The notes: a model not told the origin generated them from the sequence alone. A stretch of 64,000 nt of DNA from Candidatus Raymondbacteria bacterium RIFOXYA2_FULL_49_16 (GCA_001789205.1 MFYT01000001.1:14487-78486); one strand, 5' to 3'; shown: positions 15,294-25,039, counted from the stretch's first letter. Numbers and translations are program-made.

Positions 15294-15851
15294 GTGAAAC
15301 CTTTTTTCTGTGCCGCAACTATTTTGATCCTTATTGGAGTATGCGCATTTGGCTGCTCAAAAAAGCCGCAAGACCAGGCAAAAAACACTTTTGAAATGCC
15401 GTTTCACATGCCTAAGGGACCGGAAGGTTTTCATATACCCGGTTTTATACCTCCTTCAGCCGCTGATATCGCCAAGCTGTGCGAGGTCGTGGGGTTTGAC
15501 GAACAGACTGGGAAGAAAATAATGGAGATCATCCGCGGTTTTGATACGTCCATGAAAGAACGTATCATCAAGGTACAGCGGGAAGAATTGAATATACGCG
15601 AAGAACTTCTTAAGGACAAACCAGACCTTGCCTATATCCAGCGCAGTATTACAAACAAGACCAGCCTGTTCGCGGAGATCGAAATGGCGCAAATCAAACG
15701 CGACCTTGATATCAAGGCCTTGTTGACCCCTGAACAGTATGAACGCTGGTCAGGCGCTGTCTTTCAGAAAATGCGCGAAAGGATGCCGCAGGGCATGCGC
15801 GATCAGGGAATGCCCCCCATGTCCCAAAGCACTCCCCAGCCGGGAAATTAA
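15294..15851 (+). CDS. CpxP/Spy/ZraP-like periplasmic lipoprotein
   Basis: The 185-residue protein begins at GTG 15294 after TAAGGAGG and has a lipoprotein signal (MKPFFCAATILILIGVCAFGC, lipobox AFGC). The mature part is helical, with the LTPEQYERW motif of the LTxxQ (CpxP/Spy) metal- and stress-sensing chaperones near residue 145, a Met-rich N-terminal linker (EMPFHMPKG) and a Met/Pro/Gln-rich tail. Such proteins bind metals or unfolded envelope proteins. It precedes an ECF sigma and anti-sigma pair, as in CnrX/RseP-like envelope stress modules, so it may be the sensor. Confidence 0.85.
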   Translation: MKPFFCAATILILIGVCAFGCSKKPQDQAKNTFEMPFHMPKGPEGFHIPGFIPPSAADIAKLCEVVGFDEQTGKKIMEIIRGFDTSMKERIIKVQREELNIREELLKDKPDLAYIQRSITNKTSLFAEIEMAQIKRDLDIKALLTPEQYERWSGAVFQKMRERMPQGMRDQGMPPMSQSTPQPGN

Positions 15852-15870
15852 GGAACAGGATCCGGACGCC

Positions 15871-16392
15871 TTGAACGGTTCCGCAATCGCCTATTCTGAA
15901 GACATTGGCAGCGTTGTCCGCCAAAACGAGGACATGCTCCTGCGAGTTGCCCGGTGTATCACACGCGACAGGGAGTCGGCCAAAGACGCTTTGCAAGATG
16001 CGGTATTATCGGTGCTCACAAGCAAGGGTTCTTTTACGGGCGCAGCGTCGCTGAAGACCTATCTATACAGGACGGTGGTCAATAAATGCATCGACACCAA
16101 CCGCAGGAACGCCCGCTGGCGCACGCTCCTCTTTTTCATGCGGCCCGAGGACCTTTCTCCCGGGGCGGTTCCGGTACCGGAAAGCGCCAGCCAGGGGATG
16201 GTTATTAAGGATTTTATAAACCGGTTGCCCGATAAAATCAGGATACCCTTTATTCTGGCGGAATGCGAGGAATTGCCGTACCAGGAGATATCGGAAATAC
16301 TGCAGGTTCCGTTGAATACAGTGAGGACAAGGATATTCAGGGCCCGCGAGAAACTTCGGGGTCTGGCCTTGAAAAGGGGGATATTGCCATGA
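15871..16392 (+). CDS. ECF-type RNA polymerase sigma factor
   Basis: The protein has sigma region 2 (LLRVARCITRDRESAKDALQ, FTGAASLKTYLYRTVVNKCID) and region 4 with the helix-turn-helix LPYQEISEILQVPLNTVRTR, the standard ECF layout. TTG 15871 is taken as start, giving 173 residues; the frame is open back to ATG 15739 but that stretch overlaps the lipoprotein gene and is Cys/Pro-rich in an unlikely way. The stop overlaps the start of the anti-sigma gene (ATGA). Expected to direct an envelope stress regulon. Confidence 0.9.
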   Translation: MNGSAIAYSEDIGSVVRQNEDMLLRVARCITRDRESAKDALQDAVLSVLTSKGSFTGAASLKTYLYRTVVNKCIDTNRRNARWRTLLFFMRPEDLSPGAVPVPESASQGMVIKDFINRLPDKIRIPFILAECEELPYQEISEILQVPLNTVRTRIFRAREKLRGLALKRGILP

Positions 16393-16907
16393 AACAATGC
16401 GAACAATTCCGAATGTTAGTCAGCCGCGGCCTTGATGGCGACCTTGCAGCGTCTGAAACGGCGTTTTTACATGAACATATCATTTGTTGCCAGGAATGTA
16501 TGAAAGTCAACGAACAATACCTGCGGCTTCGCACTCTTTTACGCACCCCAATGGCTGTAGTGGAACCTGTTCTTGATCAGGCGCATGTTTCCCGTTCTTT
16601 TTGGCAAATGGGATGGAAAATCGCGGCCATGCTCGCGGTCTGTATTGGTGTATTAGGGACACTGTTCCTGGCCCGTAACGATTCTGGAGACGCTCGGGTC
16701 ATCCACATTATCGATAAGACATTGTATCCTTACATGAACACCCCGATTGGCGCATTGGCATACTACCGTCATTTTGCCGGGCATGTGGTGCAGACGCAGT
16801 TTTTCTCTATCTCTGCCCAAGCCCTGCCTTCGATGCGGTCTTCTTTATCCGACTCTGTACTATATTCCTACCGCAGCCCGCTGTTCCAGGACAAGGAGGC
16901 GGAATAA
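16389..16907 (+). CDS. Membrane anti-sigma factor with zinc-finger (ZAS) domain
   Basis: The 172-residue product has an N-terminal anti-sigma zinc-finger motif (H-x3-C-x2-C within HIICCQEC, about residues 29-36), then a single transmembrane helix near 75-95 (MGWKIAAMLAVCIGVLGTLFL) and a periplasmic C-terminal domain of about 75 residues. It probably binds and silences the ECF sigma factor, whose stop codon it overlaps, until an envelope signal releases it. Confidence 0.88.
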   Translation: MKQCEQFRMLVSRGLDGDLAASETAFLHEHIICCQECMKVNEQYLRLRTLLRTPMAVVEPVLDQAHVSRSFWQMGWKIAAMLAVCIGVLGTLFLARNDSGDARVIHIIDKTLYPYMNTPIGALAYYRHFAGHVVQTQFFSISAQALPSMRSSLSDSVLYSYRSPLFQDKEAE

Positions 16908-16915
16908 ACACCGAC

Positions 16916-17215
16916 ATGCGCCCTCGAAAACAATATGATGATTGTTTCAAACGCAATACGGTCAGGGCGTTTTTGGAAAGCGGGCGGCCCGTAGTCTTGG
17001 TTGCGGAAGAAATCGGGGTTGAGCAAAGTGTTTTGTATAAATGGAAGAAGAAATATGAACATGAGATTCTTTCATTGCCCGACCAATCAAAAGGGAAAAC
17101 CGTTACCCGGAAAGAAGTCGCAATGATTCAAAAAGAAATCATCGAGCTTAAGGAATCAATGTCTATCTTAAAATCTGTTCTGCGGAAAACGCTCACAAAT
17201 ATATGCGATTTCTAG
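16916..17215 (+). CDS. Orphan IS3 OrfA-like / HTH_Tnp_1 protein
   Basis: The 99-residue protein matches the first ORF of IS3-family elements: RKQYDDCFKRNTVRAFLES, then VAEEIGVEQSVLYKWKKKYE (helix-turn-helix), then a leucine-zipper-like segment (IIELKESMSILKSVLRK). No OrfB integrase frame or terminal repeats follow; the next gene overlaps its last 13 bases. It is therefore an insertion-sequence remnant or a domesticated DNA-binding protein. A Shine-Dalgarno-like AAGGAGGCGG lies about 12 bases upstream. Confidence 0.8.
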   Translation: MRPRKQYDDCFKRNTVRAFLESGRPVVLVAEEIGVEQSVLYKWKKKYEHEILSLPDQSKGKTVTRKEVAMIQKEIIELKESMSILKSVLRKTLTNICDF

Positions 17216-18351
17216 GATATTTCTGCATCCTTATGTATTCCAATCTGTTCTGTTCTCTTTCGGTTGGCTTTGTTCAATCCGCATATCGTGATTCTATCAG
17301 CTACGATTCTATTGTTCAAAAACTTGACATGCTTGACGCCAAGCAGGCGGATGCGGCCCTGAGCGTTTTGTTCAATTGTCTTAAAGAGATCAAGGCGAAA
17401 GGCGACACAAGGCCGTCCCTCAAAGCTGAATTAATACAAGGATTGCTTTGGCGCCAATTGTCCCAATTGCGCGTTGATAGCGCTTTTTACAAGGCTGATA
17501 ATGTTTTCAAGAAAATAGGTCTCAGGTTTCCTAATACCATCGAGGGCCCATGGTTCCGCGCAATGAACCAGATCGAAGGGGGGGATGCGTTCACGGGGAT
17601 ACGAATCCTTGATAGTCTGTCAAAAACAGCCATTTCAAACCGGAATTTCTGGTCTGATTATGAAAAGTACGCGTTCCTCGCCTTTTTACCCAAGCGGGGG
17701 GCATGGTGTCCGGCTGAAGCGGCCAATGTGCTGAGTCAGGAGTGCGGCGTTCACTTGGGAGACAGCGGAACAGGTGAGTTCCTTAAAATATACCAATGGA
17801 ATGTCCTCAGTAACATGGACGGCAATGCCATGCCCGGGTTCTTATATCACCTCAAATTTAATTATTCCAAGAAATGGGATGTTGAACAGTTTTCTCCAAA
17901 TGCCATGATGACGGTCACTGGTGGAGGCGGAATACTGCCTCAGTTTTATACCGGCAACGAGCTTAATGAGATACTTTTTAACGAAACGGAGGCTGATCTT
18001 GTATTACTGATCGATCTCAACGCCGCTGGTTCGTCTCTCCAGGAATTTGTAAATGACAAAATGCAGGGGACGTACGACTCGATTTCGGTGCAAGACGAGT
18101 TTGCCGATCAGCAGGCGTATTCGATCCAATGCTTTCAGAAGAATGCGCATAAAAACAAATATGGCGGTTACGCCTGGTATATCGCCTTTGACCGCTATTA
18201 TTCCGGAAAGAACGCCTTTGACAAGGAGCCTGATTCGAAAGTCCCTTCTCATAGGGTCCGCTATTTAATTGCTCTAAATACATGTAAAAGCGACAGGGAA
18301 AACGCGGAAAGAAACCTAAAGTCCCTTCTTGGTGCGTTTTTGATTCGTTGA
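17203..18351 (+). CDS. Exported protein of unknown function
   Basis: The 382-residue protein starts with a hydrophobic signal-like segment (MRFLGYFCILMYSNLFCSL). The first 170 residues look helical, in the manner of TPR-like repeats (MLDAKQADAALSVLFNCLKE, ALKIL-type heptads). The rest contains FLYHLKFNYSKKW, a glycine cluster MTVTGGGGILPQFY and several aromatic strands. I do not recognise a family. It overlaps the OrfA-like gene by 13 bases and converges with the ThuA gene. No ribosome binding site is clear, and the start may be the ATG at 17233. Confidence 0.65.
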   Translation: MRFLGYFCILMYSNLFCSLSVGFVQSAYRDSISYDSIVQKLDMLDAKQADAALSVLFNCLKEIKAKGDTRPSLKAELIQGLLWRQLSQLRVDSAFYKADNVFKKIGLRFPNTIEGPWFRAMNQIEGGDAFTGIRILDSLSKTAISNRNFWSDYEKYAFLAFLPKRGAWCPAEAANVLSQECGVHLGDSGTGEFLKIYQWNVLSNMDGNAMPGFLYHLKFNYSKKWDVEQFSPNAMMTVTGGGGILPQFYTGNELNEILFNETEADLVLLIDLNAAGSSLQEFVNDKMQGTYDSISVQDEFADQQAYSIQCFQKNAHKNKYGGYAWYIAFDRYYSGKNAFDKEPDSKVPSHRVRYLIALNTCKSDRENAERNLKSLLGAFLIR

Positions 18352-18375
18352 TGGCGCTTGTTTATGGAAACTCTT

Positions 18376-19029
18376 TTATTGAGCGGTCCAATATAACGCA
18401 TTGTAGAGCAATTTTTGAAACGCAGGATGATTATAGGCTTCAGCGCCATGGCCAAGGGCGCAACAAAAAACACGGGCTTTGCCAAAAGAGCGTGTCCAGG
18501 CAAGGGCAGGCATGCTCTTTGGGTGATCGGTAGTGAGTAAAATTTTACTGCCTCTGAGACGTTTTCCCGCAAGGATGAACGCATCGTCATTGATGGTCCA
18601 GGAGGACAGGCCCCGCATGACAGGATGGCAACGGTCTTGAACGCTGACGCTGAGTGATTGATCAATTGTATAGGTGTTCTTCCGATCAGTGATCCCGATG
18701 AGCCGCGACCAGAAAGGCCATTTGGGAAAAGTACATAACCCATGATGGAGCACAATGATTCCTTGCCGTGTTTTTCCCAAGTCCAGAAGCGTTTTCTTCC
18801 GATTTCCTTGCCACCATGCGGGGTGTTTTTCAGCAAGGTCTTTGTGGAAATTGTAAAATATGACAACATCGTATTTAGTTCGGCAGCGGCCGTAGTCACA
18901 TACAAAATCATCAAGCGATTGGATAAAAAAGTCGATTCCATTGAATAATCGAAACCGGAGCATTGCAGTAAATGCCGGGACATCGTACGGATGTTCACCG
19001 GTCAGCATTGCAACGGACAGATGTTTCAT
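18376..19029 (-). CDS. ThuA-like domain protein
   Basis: The 217-residue protein has the class I glutamine-amidotransferase-like ThuA fold: MLTGEHPYDVPAF at the start, YDVVIFYNF, GIIVLHHGLCTFPKW, and RVFCCALGHGAEAYNHPAFQKLL at the end. ThuA proteins occur with sugar utilisation genes (trehalose, other glycans) but their reaction is not well established. It lies 56 bases downstream of the AraC regulator on the same strand and is probably cotranscribed with it, tying it to the glycan locus. Confidence 0.88.
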   Translation of the reverse strand: MKHLSVAMLTGEHPYDVPAFTAMLRFRLFNGIDFFIQSLDDFVCDYGRCRTKYDVVIFYNFHKDLAEKHPAWWQGNRKKTLLDLGKTRQGIIVLHHGLCTFPKWPFWSRLIGITDRKNTYTIDQSLSVSVQDRCHPVMRGLSSWTINDDAFILAGKRLRGSKILLTTDHPKSMPALAWTRSFGKARVFCCALGHGAEAYNHPAFQKLLYNALYWTAQ

Positions 19030-19085
19030 GGGATTTTTCCTGCATACATGGTTTTAAAAGCAGAGTATTTTGGTATATATGGTTT

Positions 19086-20768
19086 TCATGACTTTAAAAT
19101 AAATTTCCCCGGACTTGTCTGAAAATATTTTTTAAAAAGGTGCTGAAAGTGGGCCTCGTCGTCAAATCCGAGCATTTCTCCTATTTCCCGGATCTTAAAT
19201 TTGCCGCTTCTTAATAAATTTTTTGCTTCTTCCAACCTATATGCTATTTGGAGCGCTTTGGGAGATGTGCCAAAGAGCTCTTTAAACCGTCTGAGAAAGT
19301 GGACATAGCTTACGCAGCATCGATGGGCAATGCTGTGTAAATCTATTTTCCGGCAGAAATTTTCCTTGATATGCGCGCGCGCCTCTTCGAACAAGAGAAG
19401 GGCCGCGTCCCGTTCTTTCTTTTCATGATGGATTGGAATTTGAAAAAAACGGACAGCCAATGCCGGCCGATTCAGGGCATTTACGGGTTCAGCATAATAC
19501 CTGAAAAAACGATGAGGATTTGATTTGAATGCAAGGACATGCGCTTCCTCTCGTTCCATCTTATCAATATTGAAAAGTGTGGGTCTTATTTTGATGGAAA
19601 ACGTACTCATGCTTATCGGTTGTTTCCAAAGATAGAAATAAAGAAATGAAGCGTACATGTCGACAACGGGATTCGGATCGGCATATTCGGCCAGGACAGC
19701 GTCATTAGCGGAGATCGTCAGGTATGGGCCGATTTTTTTTAACAACAAACAAATAGATAAGTTTTTCTTCAGCGGCTGATACGTACCAGAATGCATTGGA
19801 GCGGCTTTTCTGAAAATCTGGCAATAAAGCTGATCCGAGTATTTCAGATCCACCGAATAGGCGGGATTGTAGGTAAGGCTATGCTTGCCCGAAACAGGAT
19901 GGCCCAGGGCGATGGCCATTTCACAGCCTTTGGCAAGTGCGAAATGCATTTGTATTTCAAGGTCCTGATTCGAGAAATTAATAGCTTTTGCAAATGCGAT
20001 AAACGGGAGGGACGTCTGATTATCGAGTGTGTTCATGATAAATCGCTGTTTCGCGCGTATTTCCGTATTGGAACTTTTAATAAAAAAAGAGGAAATGGCC
20101 CGTCCCGCGTTAACAAACGCTGGGAATGAGAAAAGCGTTTTCCATGGACCACGGCTTCTGCGTGAGATATTTTTAATGTATGCTGTTTTCTTTTCAAAAT
20201 TGAACGGAAACGGGTCTCCATATTTTTCATCGAGTAATTCTTGCAGGCGTCTATTTAGCACCTTGTCTTCATCAATAAAATTCAAGATTGATAGAAAATG
20301 AGCGTTATAGGAGATAATCGTACGGTCTGCATTAAGCAAGACCAAGGGCCGGTCATCTGTCTTGTACAGGGAAAGAAACTGTTGCACAATGGGATTTTGG
20401 ACCGTCTGGAGACATAAAAAAACGCAGAGGTGTTGTCCGCTATTACAGGCGCTCCAATGCGAATACGAGAAACGGAAGATGGCGATCGCGGAATCCTGGG
20501 TATCACGCTTCATTTTGACGAATAAATCCTGAGGGCACAGCGGATTTTTCATTATAAAACGCATGCTAAGAAAGTTGTCGCTTAAAGATGGCAAGGCCGA
20601 AAAGACGCCGTCCAGATGTTTTCCGACCATTTCCTTGCTGCTTATCCGCAAAATCTGTGCGGCATTGTCTGATATTTCCTGGATTTTTCCGACCGGATCT
20701 ACAAATAATTGCGCGACAGTTGGATCAGCAGACACTTTACAGAAGCTTTTACTTTCCATGTCTTGCAC
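19086..20768 (-). CDS. PAS-domain AraC-family transcriptional regulator 1
   Basis: A 560-residue regulator. The N-terminal 110 residues look like a PAS domain (VAQLFVDPVGKIQEISDNAA, VGKHLDGVF). A second PAS-like segment near 135-200 is followed by a long lectin-like beta-rich middle and a C-terminal two-helix-turn-helix AraC domain (IAHRCCVSYVHFLRRFKELF, IREIGEMLGFDDEAHFQHLF). It is a close paralogue of the protein at 29969, with the same domain order and length. Divergent from the Gfo/Idh and beta-helix operon, so it probably activates it in response to a glycan-derived ligand. Confidence 0.9.
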   Translation of the reverse strand: MQDMESKSFCKVSADPTVAQLFVDPVGKIQEISDNAAQILRISSKEMVGKHLDGVFSALPSLSDNFLSMRFIMKNPLCPQDLFVKMKRDTQDSAIAIFRFSYSHWSACNSGQHLCVFLCLQTVQNPIVQQFLSLYKTDDRPLVLLNADRTIISYNAHFLSILNFIDEDKVLNRRLQELLDEKYGDPFPFNFEKKTAYIKNISRRSRGPWKTLFSFPAFVNAGRAISSFFIKSSNTEIRAKQRFIMNTLDNQTSLPFIAFAKAINFSNQDLEIQMHFALAKGCEMAIALGHPVSGKHSLTYNPAYSVDLKYSDQLYCQIFRKAAPMHSGTYQPLKKNLSICLLLKKIGPYLTISANDAVLAEYADPNPVVDMYASFLYFYLWKQPISMSTFSIKIRPTLFNIDKMEREEAHVLAFKSNPHRFFRYYAEPVNALNRPALAVRFFQIPIHHEKKERDAALLLFEEARAHIKENFCRKIDLHSIAHRCCVSYVHFLRRFKELFGTSPKALQIAYRLEEAKNLLRSGKFKIREIGEMLGFDDEAHFQHLFKKYFQTSPGKFILKS

Positions 20769-20886
20769 CCCTTTTATTCTACGTTTGTACTAAAAAGATA
20801 CTATTTTTCGGGATCAGTTTTTTACAATTTCTTTGATTGTTTCGTACATTGAATAAATAGACCCGATGGACTATCTTTACTACTGT

Positions 20887-22173
20887 ATGAACAAGAAGAT
20901 ACGGTGCGCCATAGTCGGAATCGGAGGTCACGGCGAGACCCATCTACAATATATTGGGAAAGCGGAAGATGCCGGTTTATGCACGCTGAATGCTGCGGTT
21001 GTCCGGCCTGCGGATAACCTGGATCATATTATAAAACAGTGGCGCCTAATTGAACGGGGCGTGGTTATCTTCAATTCATTCAATGACTTGATTCTGGAAG
21101 GAAGCGATCTCTTTGATCTTGTTATTCTTCCGGTAGGTATTGGATTTCATGCCGAATATTCCTGTAAAGCGATGCGTGCCGGGAAACATGTTCTATGCGA
21201 AAAACCGCCTGCGGCAACGATTCAGGAAGTCGATTCCATGAGCCAATGGTCTGAAGCATCTGGAAAGGTGTGCGCCATTGGTTTCCCGCAGATGTCTTCA
21301 GATTTGATAATTGAAGCAAAATTAAAGGTTTGCGAAGGAATTATCGGCGAAGTTAAAAAAATATCAAATTTTGGCATCTGGAAACGTGACAAACAATATT
21401 TCAGCAGAAATGGGTGGGCTGGTAAAATTACATCTCAGGGTCGTTGGATTCTTGATGGAACTATTAATAATCCATTCGCACACCAAATAATGGCAAGCCT
21501 TTTTCTGGCTTCTGCTGAACAGGGAAGATCCGCGCGTCCACGGGAAGTAACGGCGGAATTGTATCATGGCAATGATATCGAAAGTGAAGATACCTCATGC
21601 ATAAGGATTAAAACTGACAGCGGCGCGACCATTTTTGGCGCGGCAACCCAGTGCGGACCCAAAGACCATTATCCTGAAATCGAGATTGTAGGTACAAAGG
21701 GAACGATAGGTATCGTCATCGGGAAATATGCGAAAATACGTGTAAACAATTCCGTTGAGACGATTCATGCGCGCAATGACGAACGAACGAACATGTATGC
21801 GAATATTTTCAATGCGATCAATGGCGTTCACCCGATACAGTGCCCGGTTTCTATAACAAAAAATTTCACGTTGACGGTCAACGGAGCGTTCGAATCTTCG
21901 GCGTTCGTCAACAATATCCCTGCGGAATATCGGGCTATGCATTCTCCGTACGGCAGCGCCGTACCCGAAGAAGCTTTCACCGCCGTCCATGATATCGAAT
22001 CTATCATTTCCCGCGCCTTTAAAGAACGCCTGCTCTTTTCAGAGGCAGGGGTTGCATGGGCCCGGCCGTCACAGAAGTTTATGATAAACGATGACTATTC
22101 TTTCTTCAGGTTTCATGCGCATGATAAGGCGACAGTACGAAAAAAACAGTACAAAGGGGTGGTTTATGCTTAA
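20887..22173 (+). CDS. Gfo/Idh/MocA family oxidoreductase 1
   Basis: The protein has an N-terminal Rossmann fold (CAIVGIGGHGETHLQYI) and the family's HVLCEKPPAATI motif near residue 105, then the C-terminal substrate domain. The family uses NAD(P) to oxidise, reduce or epimerise sugars, inositols and glycosides. ATG 20887 places the Rossmann motif at the usual N-terminal position; an in-frame ATG at 20866 also exists and neither has a strong ribosome binding site. First gene of the plus-strand operon divergent from AraC regulator 1. Confidence 0.88.
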   Translation: MNKKIRCAIVGIGGHGETHLQYIGKAEDAGLCTLNAAVVRPADNLDHIIKQWRLIERGVVIFNSFNDLILEGSDLFDLVILPVGIGFHAEYSCKAMRAGKHVLCEKPPAATIQEVDSMSQWSEASGKVCAIGFPQMSSDLIIEAKLKVCEGIIGEVKKISNFGIWKRDKQYFSRNGWAGKITSQGRWILDGTINNPFAHQIMASLFLASAEQGRSARPREVTAELYHGNDIESEDTSCIRIKTDSGATIFGAATQCGPKDHYPEIEIVGTKGTIGIVIGKYAKIRVNNSVETIHARNDERTNMYANIFNAINGVHPIQCPVSITKNFTLTVNGAFESSAFVNNIPAEYRAMHSPYGSAVPEEAFTAVHDIESIISRAFKERLLFSEAGVAWARPSQKFMINDDYSFFRFHAHDKATVRKKQYKGVVYA

Positions 22174-22229
22174 AACGGCAAGTATCTCTCGACGCTCATT
22201 TATTAAAAACAGCTCGGAAGGAGCGTCAA

Positions 22230-23771
22230 ATGATGCATAAAATAGTATCGTTAATTGCACTATGCCTGGCGCCCGCGATCATCGGGTATACCACATATGA
22301 CAACAAGGTAGTACCCGAATTGCCCGCTCCGGGAAATGTGATTCAGGTGAACGATGTTGTATCATTTTATATGGCACTCAGAAACCAAACGTCGGGGCAA
22401 ATAATCGTCATGGCTGCTGGCCGCTATGACTGCGGGAACATCGAACCAATGAACATCACCGCAAACGGCTTTTCCATCAGAGGGGCGACCGATGACCCTG
22501 CTGATGTGGTCATTACGGGTAAGGGATTTGATAACTGCGTCAATGTTGAAGAGGAAATGTTCATGCTCTATGCGAACAAGGTGACAGTGGCGAATCTTAC
22601 CATTTCAGAGTCGCGGTGCCATGGGTTCAAATTCCAGGGCGGCAATAATGACCATACAATCCTGCATAACGTCAGGTTCTTGAACATAGGGGAGCGGATG
22701 GTCAAGGGGCCGGCGACCCTGGACGCGGTCCAATGCTCCATTCGGTATTGCCATTTTGAAGACACGAAAATCCCGGCCATTACCCGGTGCGGCAGCAGCG
22801 CGACCGATTCTGACGGCAATTATATCGCGGGCATGGATTTGATGCGCGCAAACAGCTGGGTAATTCATGATAACGTGTTTTTAAATATTAAAGGGCCTAC
22901 CGGTGGCGGACGGGGGGCCATTTTTTTCTGGCATTTATGCGAGAACATGATAACCGAGCGCAATACGTTTATCGGATGCGACCGGTCTATCTGTTACGGT
23001 AATCCCCATAATCCAGATAACGAAATTCATGTGATTAAGGGGATTATTAGAAACAATATGATCGCACCAGGGGCCACAAACGGCCTGGAGTTGTATTTTT
23101 GTTCTGGAATCAAAGTTTGGAACAATACTTCATACAGCAAATGGGCGGGTTCCGGCGCATTTATCGGGACGGACAATGACAGTTTAGAGATTAAAAATAA
23201 CATTATTTTTGGCGCCCTGAATGTAACAGGCGCGGCTTTTGATACGGCACGTAATATCGTTATGACCCGTACACAGAGAAATCTAGCCGCGAACTGGTTC
23301 AACAGCGACGAGTCGCATGGTGATCTGCATCTGATAAACGATACCTGCAGGCCGGTCAATGCTGGCCTGGTTCTTTCCGGCGTCATTGACGATTGGGACG
23401 GCCTGCCGCGTTCCGGGTCTAATGATATAGGAGCGGATGAAATATCAAATAATTCCGGGATTGACCTCAATTCAGAAACCCCGCACGGATTGTATGTAAG
23501 TGGGTCCCAACCGAATCCGGGTAATCCTTCAGCAACCTTCAAATATTATATCCCGAATACTTTTCAGGGAAAACACTTTTCCATCTGTGTTTTGAATTCA
23601 ACGGGAAATAGAATTCGTTTGCTGCGAACAGGAAATGCACTACCAGGGCATTCTTCGATTACGTGGGACGGCAAGGATGACAGCGGGTCTATTACCGGCA
23701 GCGGCGTTTATTTGCTTCAAGTACGGGTTGGAAACTTGATAAAAGTAAAACAGAGCGTGATCATTAAATAG
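22230..23771 (+). CDS. Secreted right-handed beta-helix protein 1 (lyase/epimerase-like) with FlgD-like tail
   Basis: The 513-residue protein has a signal peptide (MMHKIVSLIALCLAPAIIG), a parallel beta-helix region from about residue 60 to 400 with repeated N-N-x-I/F turns, a chondroitinase-B/pectate-lyase-like core (ISESRCHGFKF, NVRFLNIGERMVKG, IGCDRSICYGNPHNPDNEIH), and a C-terminal FlgD-like domain starting QPNPGNPSATF. It probably binds or cleaves a polysaccharide outside the cell. Its paralogue of identical length lies at 26634. The start has the ribosome binding site GGAAGGAG. Confidence 0.85.
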   Translation: MMHKIVSLIALCLAPAIIGYTTYDNKVVPELPAPGNVIQVNDVVSFYMALRNQTSGQIIVMAAGRYDCGNIEPMNITANGFSIRGATDDPADVVITGKGFDNCVNVEEEMFMLYANKVTVANLTISESRCHGFKFQGGNNDHTILHNVRFLNIGERMVKGPATLDAVQCSIRYCHFEDTKIPAITRCGSSATDSDGNYIAGMDLMRANSWVIHDNVFLNIKGPTGGGRGAIFFWHLCENMITERNTFIGCDRSICYGNPHNPDNEIHVIKGIIRNNMIAPGATNGLELYFCSGIKVWNNTSYSKWAGSGAFIGTDNDSLEIKNNIIFGALNVTGAAFDTARNIVMTRTQRNLAANWFNSDESHGDLHLINDTCRPVNAGLVLSGVIDDWDGLPRSGSNDIGADEISNNSGIDLNSETPHGLYVSGSQPNPGNPSATFKYYIPNTFQGKHFSICVLNSTGNRIRLLRTGNALPGHSSITWDGKDDSGSITGSGVYLLQVRVGNLIKVKQSVIIK

Positions 23772-23816
23772 TCATAAATAAAAACGAGCAAGAATGTACT
23801 TAAAAAGGGAGATCGC

Positions 23817-25016
23817 ATGAAAAAGGCAGTTGTTTATCTGATTTTGTGTATTTTATTAGCAGGGACTGGAGGGTTCGGACAGATCATCATTGGGCATAAC
23901 AACACTACCCTTTCCGATATTCCAAGGAAGTGGGTCGAAGCTGCGAAAACCACTCTTCACATAGCCCATGGCAGTACATCACATGGCACACAACTGTCTC
24001 TTGGAATGAACTATGTAAGGGATTATGCTGACAGCAGCCTCTTCAAATGGGACCTTTTCGGAAGAGGCGGGGCGCTGCATTATGAAGCATATTGCGCGAA
24101 TTATTTCGATACAAGCGCCACTCCATGGCTGACAATTCCAAGTTTGGGATTCTTCCCCGGTTCCAGCCAGATAACAGGGGATGAGGCTTCTGACCTTTGG
24201 ACACCGGATTATTATTCGTCGAGTTTCTGGCCTATCAGTACGAAGAATTATCTTGATGATCCCATACACAGTGAAATCAATACCATTATTTGGTCCTGGT
24301 GCAGCCAGGTCGGCGGTCTTTCTGCAAATAATATTCAACAATATTATTTGAATAGAATGAATTCACTTGAAAATGAGTATCCGGACGTCCATTTCGTCTA
24401 TCAGACAGGGCACCTGTGGGACCTTAAAACATACTCTACCAAGGCAAGAACGGATTCGAATAACCAGCTGATACGGGACTACTGCATCAATAACGGGAAA
24501 ACACTGTTCGATATCGCGGATATTGAAAGCTATGACCCTGACGGCAATTTCTATCCCAATGAGACGGACGCATGCCTCTGGTGCCCAGACTGGTGCGCTG
24601 TCCATCCTTCGGACTGCTGGAGAACGTGCGGCGGCGACAGCTGCGCCCATTCGCATTGTTTCAACTGCCAGCGCAAGGGCATTGCTTTATGGCACCTCTG
24701 GGCGCGTCTTGCCGGATGGGATGGCCAGCCTTCCACGGCCGTAAAAAACATCCCGGTTTCCGGAAGCAGCAGCATGTCGGTCAGTATATGTCCTAACCCC
24801 TTCAATCCCGGGACGGCAATCAGATACAACACCGGCCGCTTGATGACCGCTTTCTTGAAAATCTATACTGTGTCTGGCAGGCTTATTTTTACCGTGCCTG
24901 TCAAGGGGAGGGGTACATATGAGTGGAGCGCCGCATCCTTGCCCGGTGGAATATACTTTTGCATGTTAAAATCAGGCACGGAGACTGTTTCGAGAAAAAT
25001 GATGTTTCGGAAATAA
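23817..25016 (+). CDS. Secreted SGNH-like protein with PNPFNP tail
   Basis: The 399-residue exported protein has a signal peptide ending GGFGQ. The catalytic-looking blocks HIAHGSTSHGTQLS (about residue 50), IIWSWCSQVGG, FVYQTGHLW and YCINNGKTLFDIADIESYDPDG recall a family of uncharacterised SGNH-hydrolase-like proteins of Fibrobacter- and planctomycete-type bacteria. A cysteine-rich stretch (CLWCPDWC...CWRTCGGDSC) follows before the PNPFNPGTAI tail. It could be an esterase acting on acylated glycan, but the reaction is not established. Confidence 0.75.
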   Translation: MKKAVVYLILCILLAGTGGFGQIIIGHNNTTLSDIPRKWVEAAKTTLHIAHGSTSHGTQLSLGMNYVRDYADSSLFKWDLFGRGGALHYEAYCANYFDTSATPWLTIPSLGFFPGSSQITGDEASDLWTPDYYSSSFWPISTKNYLDDPIHSEINTIIWSWCSQVGGLSANNIQQYYLNRMNSLENEYPDVHFVYQTGHLWDLKTYSTKARTDSNNQLIRDYCINNGKTLFDIADIESYDPDGNFYPNETDACLWCPDWCAVHPSDCWRTCGGDSCAHSHCFNCQRKGIALWHLWARLAGWDGQPSTAVKNIPVSGSSSMSVSICPNPFNPGTAIRYNTGRLMTAFLKIYTVSGRLIFTVPVKGRGTYEWSAASLPGGIYFCMLKSGTETVSRKMMFRK

Positions 25017-25039
25017 ACGGCTGTATAAAAGGGGGCGGC

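Noticed and set aside
16916-17215. Active insertion sequence
   Set aside because: No OrfB and no terminal inverted repeats were seen around it.
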